Of a stretch of DNA of 64,000 bases, positions 23,887-32,518 are shown piece by piece (within the stretch, counting starts at the first letter, position 1; the number at the start of each line of letters is the position of its first letter). Made by a program: the position numbers and the translations under genes. Location of the stretch: NCBI GenBank assembly GCA_035325995.1, contig DAOKYU010000003.1, positions 294,320 to 358,319 of the forward strand, given 5' to 3'. A model generated the notes under the pieces. It was given only the letters and a program-made list of their open reading frames with translations. It did not search any database and was not told the origin of the DNA. Origin of the DNA: Thermodesulfobacteriota bacterium. Lineage in GTDB: Bacteria; Desulfobacterota_D; UBA1144; Nemesobacterales; UBA2774.

Positions 23887-24750
23887 ATGTCCAGGAAAGT
23901 CGAAGACATTAAAAAGGTGGGCGTAGTCGGGGCGGGCACCATGGGTTCCGGTATAGCCCAGGTGATTGCGTCCAGCGGAAGGGAAGTCGTGCTAATCGAC
24001 GTATCCGACGCCGCGCTCGAAAGGGGGCTCAAAGGCATAGGGAGCAGCCTCGGAAGGCTAGTAAAGAAAGAGACCATAAGCGAGGAAGAGAGTAACGCCA
24101 TCCTTTCCCGCATATCCAAAACCACCGAATTTACGGATTTAAAGGACGTCGACCTCGTGGTAGAGGCCGTTTTCGAGGACATGGGCGTAAAAAAGGATAT
24201 ATACAAGAAGCTCGACGAGGCCGTCGCGCCCGACGTCGTCCTCGCGACCAATACCTCGTCCCTCCCCATAGTCGAGATTGCGGTCGGCACCAGGAGAGCC
24301 GACAAGGTCGTCGGGATGCACTTCTTCAATCCCGCGCCCGTCATGAAGCTCGTCGAAATCATAAAGGCGCTCACGACGTCCGAAGAAACGCTCCAGTTCG
24401 CCTACGACTTCGCAGTTGCTCTCGGGAAGGACCCGGTAAAGACGATCGACTATCCCGGATTCATAGTCAACAGGATACTCGTCCCCATGCTTAACGAGGC
24501 CGTATTCGCCTATTCCGACGGCGTCGGCACCCCGGACGACATCGACAAGGCCATGAAGCTCGGCACGAACCAGCCGATAGGGCCGCTCGCCCTCATAGAC
24601 CTCATAGGCCTCGACGTCACCATAAACATAATGGACGTATTCTACGAAGAGTTTCAGGACCCGAAATACCGCGCCGCACCGCTCCTCCGCCAGATGGTGA
24701 GGGCAGGCTGGCTCGGCAGGAAAACCGGAAAGGGATTCTATCAATATTAA
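23887..24750 (+). CDS. hbd: 3-hydroxyacyl-CoA (3-hydroxybutyryl-CoA) dehydrogenase
   Basis: The enzyme oxidises 3-hydroxyacyl-CoA with NAD, or runs the reverse reaction. The Rossmann motif is VGVVGAGTMGSGIA (11-24). The catalytic His is in VGMHFFNPAPVM with Glu before it, and the C-terminal dimer domain has PGFIVNRI and GWLGRKTGKGFY. At 287 aa it is a stand-alone enzyme, not a FadB fusion. AAGGAGGGG lies before the ATG, and TTGATA-15-TATAAT (23818-23844) is the likely promoter. A hairpin follows the stop. With the carboxylase and two acyl-CoA ligases it points to fatty or organic acid catabolism. Confidence 0.95.
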   Translation: MSRKVEDIKKVGVVGAGTMGSGIAQVIASSGREVVLIDVSDAALERGLKGIGSSLGRLVKKETISEEESNAILSRISKTTEFTDLKDVDLVVEAVFEDMGVKKDIYKKLDEAVAPDVVLATNTSSLPIVEIAVGTRRADKVVGMHFFNPAPVMKLVEIIKALTTSEETLQFAYDFAVALGKDPVKTIDYPGFIVNRILVPMLNEAVFAYSDGVGTPDDIDKAMKLGTNQPIGPLALIDLIGLDVTINIMDVFYEEFQDPKYRAAPLLRQMVRAGWLGRKTGKGFYQY

Positions 24751-24764
24751 CAGCATGGTTTGCG

Positions 24765-24790
24765 GGACAGGCTTAACGGCCTGTCCTTAA
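24765..24790 (+). terminator. Hairpin after the hbd gene
   Basis: GGACAGGC (24765-24772) pairs exactly with GCCTGTCC (24779-24786) around a 6-nt loop and is followed by TTAA, a weak T tract. Confidence 0.6.
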
Positions 24791-24794
24791 CTCC

Positions 24795-25160
24795 ATGGAG
24801 ACTCGGAATCCGTCATTTCGAGCGCAGGAGAAATCTCTCTTTAACCCCTCATTGCGAGCGAAGCGTAGCAATCTCTCTCTTATCTGTCATTCCTTATAAC
24901 TTATCATCCCGAACTTGTTTTCGAGCGAGCGAGGAATCACCATATGTCTGTCATTCCTGCAACGAATGCGAGCAAGTGAGTATTCGGACGCCCCCGGCCG
25001 ACTGCAATTAAGTACCTCCGGTACAGCTCGAAAGCAGCTCAAATCAAAATAGCAGGAATCCATTCAGTTTATCCCTCTATAGTCCGGACCTATTAGAATG
25101 ATGGGAACAATTGCGAGCGAAGCAATCTCGCTTTAGGGTTTTATACCACGGATTGGACTG
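24795..25160. repeat. Gene-free block with dispersed repeats, locus A
   Basis: Between hbd and gltX there is no convincing gene. The block holds ATTGCGAGCGAAGC-type elements that end GCAATCTC (around 24851 and 25110) and a stretch at 24922-24957 that recurs with few changes at 46262-46297. TGTCATTCC motifs appear at about 24880 and 24949. Confidence 0.65.
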
Positions 25161-25167
25161 TTTCGGA

Positions 25168-26565
25168 TTACTTCTTTCCGGAAATATAATCGGCGGCCCT
25201 TCCGAGCCTCTTTAAAACCTCTTCCTTCCCGAGAATCTCCATAACCTCGAAGATACCCGGGCTCACGGTCCCGCCTGTAAGGGCCACCCTCACGGGCTGC
25301 GCTATGGCCCCCATCTTCATTCCCCTCTCCTCCATTATGTTCTCGAAGACGGCGTGAATCCCGTCACTCGTGAATTCGCCGGAAGCGAGCCTCTCCGAAA
25401 GGTCCTTAAGCACCTCGCCGGTTTCCGGGGTAAGGAACTTCGCCGCGGCCTTCTCTTCGAAGGCTATTTCCTCCGCGTAGAAGTAACCGATCGAATTCAC
25501 TATGTCTAAAAGCGTCTTCGCCCTCTGCCCGAGCTCCTTCACGATCATCTCCAGCTTCCGGTCGGGCTCTGCCCTTATTCCCCTCTCCCTCAGCATCGGC
25601 AGTACGAGCGCCGCTATCTCTCCCGCCGGCCTGTTCCTTATATACCACCCGTTAAGCCAGTCGAGCTTCTCCATGTTAAAGACGGCGGCCGACTTCCCGA
25701 CGTTGTCGAGCGTGAACTTTTCGACGAGCTCCTCCCTCGTGAAGATCTCCTGGTCCCCGAACGACCACCCGAGCCTTGTCAGGTAATTGACTAGCGCGTC
25801 CGGAAGGTAACCCTCGTCCTTGTACGCTATGACGGACGTATCCCCGTGCCTCTTGCTGAGCCTCTTCCCGTCGGGGCCGAGTATCATCGAGACGTGCGCC
25901 ATCTTCGGCATGTCCAGCGAGAGCGCTTTATATATCAGCGCCTGCCTCGGCGTGTTGGTCAGGTGGTCGTCGCCCCTTATCACGTGCGTGATGTTCATTT
26001 CCGAGTCGTCGGCGACGACGGCGAAGTTATAGGTCGGAAACCTGTCCGTCTTCAATATGACGAAGTCGTCTATGTCGGCTGCGTCGAAGCGGACGACTCC
26101 CCTCAATAAATCCGTGACCTCTATCGTTCCCTCGTCCGGCGTCCTGAGCCTGACGGCGTACGGCTTTCCGGGCGCGGCGTCCACGCTCGCCCACTCGCGC
26201 CTGTACCTGAACACCTCGCCCCTTTCCTGCGCTTCCTTCCTCTTCGCTTCGAGCTCCCCGGCGCTGACGTAACACCTGTACGCGTCGCCGGAATCTATCA
26301 GCCTCTCGGCGAGCGACTTGTAGACGCCCAGCCTGTCCGACTGCCTGAACGGCCCCTCGTCCCAGTCGAGCCCGAGCCACGTCATTCCTTCTATTATCTC
26401 GCCTATCGATTCCTCGGTCGATCGCTCGCGGTCCGTGTCCTCTATCCTGAGGACGAACTCGCCCCCGTAGTGCCTCGCGAAGAGCCAGTTGAATATGGCG
26501 GTCCTCGCGCCGCCTATGTGTAGCGAGCCCGTCGGGCTCGGTGCGAAACGGGTTCTGACTGTCAT
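25168..26565 (-). CDS. gltX: Glutamyl-tRNA synthetase
   Basis: This class I synthetase charges tRNA-Glu (and, in many lineages without GlnRS, tRNA-Gln). The start VRTRFAPSPTGSLHIGGART carries HIGH as HIGG, and KRLSKRHG is the KMSKS loop. At 465 aa it is a normal bacterial GluRS. There is no CxC zinc site of the four-Cys type. The promoter ends 9 bases before ATG 26565. Confidence 0.97.
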   Translation of the reverse strand: MTVRTRFAPSPTGSLHIGGARTAIFNWLFARHYGGEFVLRIEDTDRERSTEESIGEIIEGMTWLGLDWDEGPFRQSDRLGVYKSLAERLIDSGDAYRCYVSAGELEAKRKEAQERGEVFRYRREWASVDAAPGKPYAVRLRTPDEGTIEVTDLLRGVVRFDAADIDDFVILKTDRFPTYNFAVVADDSEMNITHVIRGDDHLTNTPRQALIYKALSLDMPKMAHVSMILGPDGKRLSKRHGDTSVIAYKDEGYLPDALVNYLTRLGWSFGDQEIFTREELVEKFTLDNVGKSAAVFNMEKLDWLNGWYIRNRPAGEIAALVLPMLRERGIRAEPDRKLEMIVKELGQRAKTLLDIVNSIGYFYAEEIAFEEKAAAKFLTPETGEVLKDLSERLASGEFTSDGIHAVFENIMEERGMKMGAIAQPVRVALTGGTVSPGIFEVMEILGKEEVLKRLGRAADYISGKK

Positions 26566-26574
26566 GGGGGTTTA

Positions 26575-26603
26575 ATGTTAATTTAGAGTCCGGGGTCCGT
26601 CAA
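26575..26603 (-). promoter_or_regulatory. gltX promoter (leaderless type)
   Basis: Minus strand: TTGACG (26598-26603), 17-bp spacer, TAACAT (26575-26580), then 9 bases to ATG 26565, with no ribosome site. Confidence 0.6.
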
Positions 26604-26629
26604 ATGAGCGCCCTTCGGCCGCGGGGGCC

Positions 26630-26935
26630 TCATTCCGGCCGCTCCTCTCCCTTTAAAAGCTCGTCGAGTCCGCCGCTCTTTTCGAGCTTCGAAAGCTCGG
26701 CGAACCCGCCTATGAACCTCTCACCTACGAGTATCATCGGAACCGTTCTCCAGTTGTGCTTCTCTTTGAGCCGGGCTTTCCGCTCAGGGTCTGAGGTGAG
26801 ATTTATTTCGGTGAATTCGATGCCCATTTTCCCGAACAGCGCTTTTGCGGCGCGGCAATACGGGCACGTGTCGATTGTATAAACGGTTATACTGACCACT
26901 TCTACTCTGCGCCCCTTGCACGACGGGCGCCCCAT
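26630..26935 (-). CDS. Glutaredoxin
   Basis: This classic glutaredoxin has ITVYTIDTCPYCRAAKALF with a CPYC site, TVPMILVGERFIGG (cis-Pro and GG motif) and a C-terminal helix. ATG 26935 is supported by a promoter that ends 5 bases upstream (TTGAAT, 18 bp, TATTAA), giving 101 aa with a 13-residue lead before the fold. A GTG at 26896 would start right at the fold and is a fair alternative. It differs from the glutaredoxin-like protein at 10726, whose site is CIYC. Confidence 0.88.
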   Translation of the reverse strand: MGRPSCKGRRVEVVSITVYTIDTCPYCRAAKALFGKMGIEFTEINLTSDPERKARLKEKHNWRTVPMILVGERFIGGFAELSKLEKSGGLDELLKGEERPE

Positions 26936-26940
26936 AAGGT

Positions 26941-26970
26941 TTAATATGCTTGGTTTCCCGGGAGATTCAA
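26941..26970 (-). promoter_or_regulatory. Promoter of the glutaredoxin gene
   Basis: Minus strand: TTGAAT (26965-26970), 18-bp spacer, TATTAA (26941-26946), 5 bases from ATG 26935. Confidence 0.4.
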
Positions 26971-27055
26971 GTAAGATTGAAATCCCTGACGGCCTCAAAT
27001 CTGTATAATGTACGGATTTGGCTGTATCTTTAAGGTTCGTATGTCATTTTGTCCT

Positions 27056-27598
27056 ATGAAAAAGAACATTGCCGCGCTCACGCTCGCGCTCCTGTTTCTG
27101 ACGTCATGCTCGCTCACCAGGTTCGTGGGCTACTACAGGTCGGCCGGCCGTGAAGACAGCGGAAACCTCAACGGTCTCGTCTACACCACGGACGACACCT
27201 CGTACAAAATCGGCGAGCTCCCGCCCGGCTGGTCCCGTATCGAAATAAAAGGCGGCGACCTCGCGTTCGGCGACCCGTCCGGCGACTCGACCATCACTGT
27301 CAACTCCACATGCGACGAAAGGAAAATGCGCTACAGCTTAAAGGCCCTTTCCGAATCCCTCATAATAGGCATCTCGGGGAAGGAAGCCGAGTCCCGCGAG
27401 CCGATAACCATAGACGGGCAGGAGGCGCTTCGGACGATCTACACGGGCTCGCTCGAAAACGTCCCGGTGAAAATAGACGCACGGGTTTTTAAGAAGGGCG
27501 TTTGCATATATGATTTCACTTACGCGTCGTCGCCCGAAAGCTTCGGCGCGGGAGAGGCCGCGTACGACAGCTTCGTCTCCCAGTTCAGGGTCCTTTGA
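27056..27598 (+). CDS. Lipoprotein of unknown function
   Basis: ATG 27056 begins a lipoprotein signal, MKKNIAALTLALLFLTSC, with lipobox LTSC and Cys18. Position +2 is Ser, which fits outer-membrane sorting. The mature part (162 aa) has alternating strands and helices (PGWSRIEIKGGDLAF, SLKALSESLIIGISG, QEALRTIYTG) and a DFTYASSPESF motif near the end; no named family is recognised, though the shape is that of small PsbP/Mog1-like stress lipoproteins. The mlaE gene starts 2 bases after its stop, so they are co-transcribed and may work together at the envelope. Confidence 0.75.
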   Translation: MKKNIAALTLALLFLTSCSLTRFVGYYRSAGREDSGNLNGLVYTTDDTSYKIGELPPGWSRIEIKGGDLAFGDPSGDSTITVNSTCDERKMRYSLKALSESLIIGISGKEAESREPITIDGQEALRTIYTGSLENVPVKIDARVFKKGVCIYDFTYASSPESFGAGEAAYDSFVSQFRVL

Positions 27599-27600
27599 CT

Positions 27601-28383
27601 ATGGTTACGAGCTACATAACCAGGTTCGGCGATTACTTCATATCCCTCATCGAGCAGATGGGCGAGATCGGTCTTTTCCTTTACAGCGCCGTGGTCGCGT
27701 CCGTGACGCGCCCCTTTAACTTCCGGCTCGTCATGGAGCAGATAGACGAAATCGGCTTCAAATCGATCCCCATAGTAATAGCCTCGGCGATGGCCATAGG
27801 CATGGTCATGGTGGTCCAGCTCGCCTGGGGCTTCGCGTGGTTCGGTGCGAAGGGCATAGTCGGCCCGGTGGTTTCCCTTTCGTTCGTAAGGGAGCTCGGC
27901 CCAGTGGTCGCGTCCCTTCTCGTCGGCGGCAGGGTGGGCTCCGGTATAACGGCGGAGATAGGCTCGATGAAGGTGACCGAGCAGATAGACGCCATAAGAA
28001 CCCTCGGCGCCGACCCGGTCCGGAAGCTCGTCGTCCCGCGTCTCATAGCCTCCGTCATAGCCTTCCCGTTCCTCACGGTCATAGCCGACTTCACGGGCAT
28101 CTTCGGGGCGCTCCTTATGTCAATGATCGACCTCGACGTTCAGCCAAGGCTCTTCATTTCGAGCATACTCGAATGGGTTACGATAAACGACTTCATAAGC
28201 GGGATCTCGAAGACTTTCTTCTTCGGGATTATCGTCGCGATAACGGGCTGCTACATCGGCATGCGGGCCGACGGCGGCACACAGGGCGTCGGCCGGGCGA
28301 CGACCCAGACCGTGGTCGTATCGCTCCTCCTCATCATCATAGGGGACTTCCTTCTTACGAAGCTCTTCCTTCTTTTACCCTAA
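27601..28383 (+). CDS. mlaE: MlaE-family ABC transporter permease
   Basis: MlaE permeases move lipids between the membranes. The protein is 260 aa with five or six hydrophobic spans and the family core VVQLAWGFAWFGAKGIVGPVV, then FVRELGPVVASLLVGGRVGSGITAEIGSMKVTEQIDA, the most conserved MlaE stretch. ATG 27601 is preferred to TTG 27595. The usual partners (MlaF ATPase, MlaD MCE protein) are not in the window and the next gene is on the other strand, so the ATPase must be encoded elsewhere. Confidence 0.93.
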   Translation: MVTSYITRFGDYFISLIEQMGEIGLFLYSAVVASVTRPFNFRLVMEQIDEIGFKSIPIVIASAMAIGMVMVVQLAWGFAWFGAKGIVGPVVSLSFVRELGPVVASLLVGGRVGSGITAEIGSMKVTEQIDAIRTLGADPVRKLVVPRLIASVIAFPFLTVIADFTGIFGALLMSMIDLDVQPRLFISSILEWVTINDFISGISKTFFFGIIVAITGCYIGMRADGGTQGVGRATTQTVVVSLLLIIIGDFLLTKLFLLLP

Positions 28384-28422
28384 GATAAACGGGGTCAATC
28401 GGGTGGGGCGGACTTTACTGCT

Positions 28423-28917
28423 CTAGCTTCCCGAATCGAGCTTTATTCTTAGAGCCTCTTCGTATTCGAGATACTTCTTGTAAGCCTTTTTCGCGTCGCT
28501 CGTCCTTCCCTCGTTTTTCGCCGTTACGTACTCGTTTTTCCAGTACTCGCTGTTCCGCCTGAGCGAGTCCGCCGTGCTTCCGCCGGCCAGCCTGTAAGCG
28601 CCGTCGTTCCCCGCTCCGCTATCCACCGTTCCGTACGTCTGGCCCCATATAGCGCCCTTGTGCGTGCCTTCGGCAACGGTCTCCTGCGGCCGTGTGTGCC
28701 TTAAGCTCGCGTATTCCCGCCTTTCGCTCCCGGGCTCGGAAGGGGCCTGATAAAAGGTTTCGTCCGGCATGTCGGTTTTCGAATCCGACGTGTAGGCCGC
28801 GGGCGCGGTTTCGAAGATGGAGGAGAGTACGCCGTTATCGACGAGGTAAATCGCCCCGGCCGCCGATCCGAATATTGTAAGCAGGGTTATGCTCAGTATC
28901 TTGCCTATAGTCTCCAT
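28423..28917 (-). CDS. Hypothetical membrane-anchored protein, 164 aa
   Basis: One N-terminal membrane segment (about 5-27, GKILSITLLTIFGSAAGAIYLV) is followed by a disordered, Ser/Thr/Glu-rich middle and a helical C-terminus (SEYWKNEYVTAKNEGRTSDAKKAYKKYLEYEEALRIKL). ATG 28917 was chosen; GAGAGGTG lies close upstream, and a GTG two codons earlier is possible. I do not recognise a family. Convergent with mlaE. Confidence 0.55.
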   Translation of the reverse strand: METIGKILSITLLTIFGSAAGAIYLVDNGVLSSIFETAPAAYTSDSKTDMPDETFYQAPSEPGSERREYASLRHTRPQETVAEGTHKGAIWGQTYGTVDSGAGNDGAYRLAGGSTADSLRRNSEYWKNEYVTAKNEGRTSDAKKAYKKYLEYEEALRIKLDSGS

Positions 28918-29248
28918 TGCCACCTCTCAAGTGTTTCGAAACCCCATGAAAGGCCTAACCGCCCCCCCTCGCCATCCCTTCCTTATCCGGTCTAACGAGC
29001 CGCCTAAAATATTCTACCCTATTTTAGATATTCGGAGACATAAATTGACCCGTCTTCGCATCTACAGGACAATTAATTTAATAAATAAAGCAATCTGTGA
29101 CAAATACTAGCCAATATTGCACAAATTGTCAATAAGGGCAAATAATTGCCCATGCGCGCATAAAATTGCCCCGCTTGTTATAAATAAAGGATTTCTTCAC
29201 GTCCGGCCCCTGTGAAGTTATACTACCATCAGGGGTAAACGACCGTCC
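28918..29248 (+). promoter_or_regulatory. pncB upstream region with promoter and repeated AATTGCCC sites
   Basis: The 331-bp gap is AT-rich. GGGCAA-ATAA-TTGCCC at 29136-29151 is a perfect dyad. Related half-sites occur nearby: ATTGCAC at about 29116, ATTGTCA at about 29126 and ATTGCCCC at about 29166. Downstream is TTCACG (29196-29201), 17 bp, TATACT (29219-29224), about 25 bases before the pncB ATG. Repression of pncB by an NAD-linked regulator is inference. No gene seen. Confidence 0.45.
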
Positions 29249-30805
29249 ATGAACAATAACCTTGCCGAAGGAATACTCTTTACCGACCAGTACCAGCTCA
29301 CGATGGCCCAGCTTTACTACAGGTTTGGCCTTCAGGACATGCACGCACAGTTCGACCACTTCTTCAGAAGCTACCCGGACTACGGCACGCATAAATCCGG
29401 CTACTGCGTGAACGCCGGGCTCGAATGGCTCCTCGACTGGATGAAGGAATCCCGTTTCGGCGAAAACGAGATCGCATATCTCAGGTCGCGAAAGGGAAGC
29501 TCGGGCTCCCCTGTATTCGGCGGTGACTTCCTCGAATGGCTCCAAAAGAACGGCAGCTTCGAGGGCATAACGCTCCAGTCTGTCCCGGAGGGCAGGGTAG
29601 TCCATCCGAACGTCCCGATAACGGTAATACGGGGCCCCCTTCCTATGGCGCAGATACTCGAATCGCCGCTTCTCAACAAGCTCAACTACCAGATACTCAT
29701 CGCGACGAAAGCGGCGAGGATAAAAGAGGCGGCGCGCGGCCGCCCCATACTCGAGTTCGGCATGCGCCGCGGGCACGACAAGGGCGTAAACGCGGGCGTC
29801 AGGGCCGCACTCATAGGCGGTGCGGATTTCTCCTCCGGCGTCGGCATATCCGCCCTCCTCGGCTTTCCCCCGAAGGGCACCCACGCGCACAGCATGGTGC
29901 AGGTCTTCATGGCCTTGGGCGAGGGCGAGCTCGGGGCGTTCAGGGCCTACGCCGAGGTCTACCCCGACGACTGCCTCCTACTCGTCGATACGATAAACAC
30001 CCTCGAAAGCGGCGTCCCTAACGCAATAAAGGTCTTCGAGGAATTGAGGCGGAAGGGCCACAAGCCCGTTGGCATAAGGCTCGATTCGGGCGACCTCGCC
30101 TTCCTCTCGATCCAGGCCGCGCGGATGCTCAACGAGGCCGGCTTTCCGGATACGAGCATCGTACTCTCGAACGAGCTCGACGAGCTCGTCATATGGCAGA
30201 TAATCACGCAGATCGAAGAGGAGGCCCCCCGGTACGGCGTCGAGCCTGACAGTCTAATAAAAAGGCTCGTCTACGGCGTCGGCACGCGGCTCATCACGTC
30301 CAGGGGCGACTCCGCCCTCGACGGCGTATACAAGCTCGTCTCGGTGAAGGAAGACGGCAAATGGGTGCCGGCGATAAAGATTTCCGAAACCCCCAAGAAA
30401 ACCCTCAATCCCGGGAACAAGCTGGCCTGGCGCATCTACGACAAGAGAGGCAAGGCCACGGCCGACCTCCTGACGGTGGACGGGGAAGAAGTCCGCGGCA
30501 AGGACGTCCTCAGGCTCCGCCATCCGTTCGACATCTCCAAGTCCAGGATCCTCGGTGGCGGCGACATAAGCGCCATTGAGCCGCTCCTCGTCACGGTGCT
30601 CGACGAGGGGAAGCTCGTCTGCGACCTCCCTTCGATAGAAGAGATGAGGGCGCGCAGGATATCCGACATCGAGCGGCTCGACCCCGGCGTGAGGCGTATA
30701 ATGAATCCCCACTTCTACCACGTCTCCCTTTCGGAAAAACTCTGGAGCTTAAAGCACGACCTCATCCACTCGGTCGAAAGCGGCGAGGGCAAAACCCTTC
30801 CCTAG
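29249..30805 (+). CDS. pncB: Nicotinate phosphoribosyltransferase
   Basis: This is the first step of NAD salvage: nicotinate plus PRPP and ATP to nicotinate mononucleotide. The N-terminus (LLFTDQYQLTMAQLYYRFG) is the family start. The phosphate-binding barrel is visible in EFGMRRGHDKG, LVDTINTLESG, GIRLDSGDLAFLS and YGVGTRLITS. At 518 aa it belongs to the long bacterial form with a C-terminal extension. It sits alone with its own promoter. Confidence 0.96.
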   Translation: MNNNLAEGILFTDQYQLTMAQLYYRFGLQDMHAQFDHFFRSYPDYGTHKSGYCVNAGLEWLLDWMKESRFGENEIAYLRSRKGSSGSPVFGGDFLEWLQKNGSFEGITLQSVPEGRVVHPNVPITVIRGPLPMAQILESPLLNKLNYQILIATKAARIKEAARGRPILEFGMRRGHDKGVNAGVRAALIGGADFSSGVGISALLGFPPKGTHAHSMVQVFMALGEGELGAFRAYAEVYPDDCLLLVDTINTLESGVPNAIKVFEELRRKGHKPVGIRLDSGDLAFLSIQAARMLNEAGFPDTSIVLSNELDELVIWQIITQIEEEAPRYGVEPDSLIKRLVYGVGTRLITSRGDSALDGVYKLVSVKEDGKWVPAIKISETPKKTLNPGNKLAWRIYDKRGKATADLLTVDGEEVRGKDVLRLRHPFDISKSRILGGGDISAIEPLLVTVLDEGKLVCDLPSIEEMRARRISDIERLDPGVRRIMNPHFYHVSLSEKLWSLKHDLIHSVESGEGKTLP

Positions 30806-30900
30806 GCCCGTCGTGCTTTGCACCCGCACCGGGCCGGCCGTCACGTGATTTTTTTATCGGGGCATGCTATGTAAGTGAAACGTATAAACGCGTCCGTGCT

Positions 30901-31911
30901 CTATTTCGCCGCGTTTCTCTCGGCCGCCCTGGCGGCCGCCCCGTTCTTCCTGGCCGGCGCCGCCTCGGGCTCCTTTTCCGGCTTCGCGTCCCGGGCCGGG
31001 TCGTAACCCTTGATTTCGAGCCTGAGAATATCGGGCCTCGAGAAATGCCCGACACCGTCTATAACGGCCTTGGCCCTTATAATCAGGTCAGGATCTATCT
31101 CTGCGTAAACGATGTCTTCCTTATCGTATATCGGTCCGGCGAGGTAATCCCCCCTCGGGCTTATGATCCCCGTCCCGCCCGGGAAGTCCCAGGGCGTATG
31201 TTTCTTTAAGGGGAAGCTGTCCGGGACCATGTCTTCCGTTATGTAGGCGGCCGAGGCGATGACGAAGACCTGGCCTTCGAATGCGTACTCACGGCTCGCG
31301 AAGTCCATCGTCGGCTTCACGAACCCGTGCCCGGCCCAGAGCCCCGCGTGTATCTGCTCTCCCTTTAAGAACATGGCGGCCTTGGCCAGCGTCATGTGGT
31401 GCTCGTAACAGAAAAACCCGCCGACCTTGCCCAGCTCCGTGTCGAACACGCCCAGGTCCTCGGCCGCGCCCATGCCCCATATGCACTTCTCGCTGTCGAT
31501 GGACATCAGCTTCCTGTGCCTGCCGAGTATCGTCCCGTCCTTGTCTATATATAATATGGTGTTGTAAAGGGTGCCGCCCTCTTTCTCGTTCACCCCGATG
31601 ACGACGTACGCTCCGGCTTTCTTCGCCGCCTTGCAAAGCTTCTCCGTGTCCGGACCCGGTATCTCGACCGAGTTCCTGTGGAGTTCCACGTATGCGTCCA
31701 GGATGAGCTTCCTCCCTTCGGCCGATCCCAGGTCCTTGGGCCAGTAGGGATAGGTTGGGATAATGGCCTCCGGGAACACTATGATGCTCGCCCCCTTCCC
31801 ACCCGCCTCTTCTATGAGGCTTACGACTTTCCCTATCGTTTCGGCCTTGTTGAGGAACACGGGTGACATCTGAACCGCGGCCGCCGTGAATTTTCCCGTT
31901 TCATTATTCAT
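30901..31911 (-). CDS. Nitrilase (carbon-nitrogen hydrolase), copy 1
   Basis: Nitrilases turn nitriles into acids and ammonia. The catalytic triad is Glu48 (VFPEAIIPTYPYW), Lys134 (HRKLMS) and Cys168 (GGFFCYEHH), followed by the long insert and SRPDIL segment typical of aliphatic and aryl nitrilases. At 336 aa the length is normal; the last 25 residues are a Lys/Ala/Glu-rich tail. ATG 31911 has GGGAGG ahead; an ATG at 31971 lies on top of the -10 box and is excluded. A second, more distant nitrilase is at 47333. Confidence 0.92.
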   Translation of the reverse strand: MNNETGKFTAAAVQMSPVFLNKAETIGKVVSLIEEAGGKGASIIVFPEAIIPTYPYWPKDLGSAEGRKLILDAYVELHRNSVEIPGPDTEKLCKAAKKAGAYVVIGVNEKEGGTLYNTILYIDKDGTILGRHRKLMSIDSEKCIWGMGAAEDLGVFDTELGKVGGFFCYEHHMTLAKAAMFLKGEQIHAGLWAGHGFVKPTMDFASREYAFEGQVFVIASAAYITEDMVPDSFPLKKHTPWDFPGGTGIISPRGDYLAGPIYDKEDIVYAEIDPDLIIRAKAVIDGVGHFSRPDILRLEIKGYDPARDAKPEKEPEAAPARKNGAAARAAERNAAK

Positions 31912-31969
31912 AGTAGCGCCTCCCGACTCTCCCGGTGCGTGGGAGCTCTTTTTATCGTCTGCAAAGTCC

Positions 31970-31999
31970 ATTATCGCACGATCGCAAACGAAGTGTCAA
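31970..31999 (-). promoter_or_regulatory. Promoter of nitrilase copy 1
   Basis: Minus strand: TTGACA (31994-31999), 18-bp spacer, GATAAT (31970-31975), giving a leader of roughly 50 bases with a good ribosome site. Confidence 0.6.
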
Positions 32000-32027
32000 T
32001 CAAATAACTATTATACACACTCGTCAC

Positions 32028-32390
32028 GGCATCCAGCCGCGACCCCACGCTTCCGTCATCCTTATACATTCTTATAGCCTGTCATTCTGAACTTGATTCA
32101 GGATCTCGTTTTTCGTCTTTCTTGTTTTAAAGACTGGATTCCCGATTAAGGCGCTCGGGAATGACGCACTTAGGAGCACTGACAAATCATAATATTGCAA
32201 GCCGCGCGAGCGGCGAAGCAATACCCCTCCGGGCCGTCAAAATTGGCGTTAAGAAAATCGAGAGGATGAGCGTTAAAAATCTGACCAGGGGATGGGGGAG
32301 GTGGAAGATTTAGCGAAGGAACGATGATTTTTAGCGCAATTTTTCCCGGCCCGGGATTTTTGCTACTTTTCATCTAGGAAAAGTAGAAGC
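32028..32390. repeat. Gene-free block with mosaic repeats, locus B
   Basis: No gene is convincing from 31912 to 32518. Three repeat parts are visible. An inverted GGATTCCCGAT...CGGGAATGAC element (32134-32165) is the reverse of ones at 46290 and 58240. A module at 32192-32390 recurs at 46406-46556 and 46678-46715. A start at about 32031 with AGCCGCGACCCCAC matches about 58307. Confidence 0.75.
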
Positions 32391-32518
32391 AGTTCGCCTT
32401 TTTGCTTTTATTTTGTTGGTTAATGAGGACGAGATACTGAATGGTTAACAGTTAGGGGTGTAGCCTTCGGGTCTGGCCTGAGAATACGGTTATAAGTAGG
32501 GAAGCAGCAAGGCGAAGG

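Noticed and set aside
24760..25011. An 83-codon open frame after hbd
   Set aside because: It covers a terminator hairpin and TGTCATTCC/ATTGCGAGC repeats; its coding content is repeat sequence.
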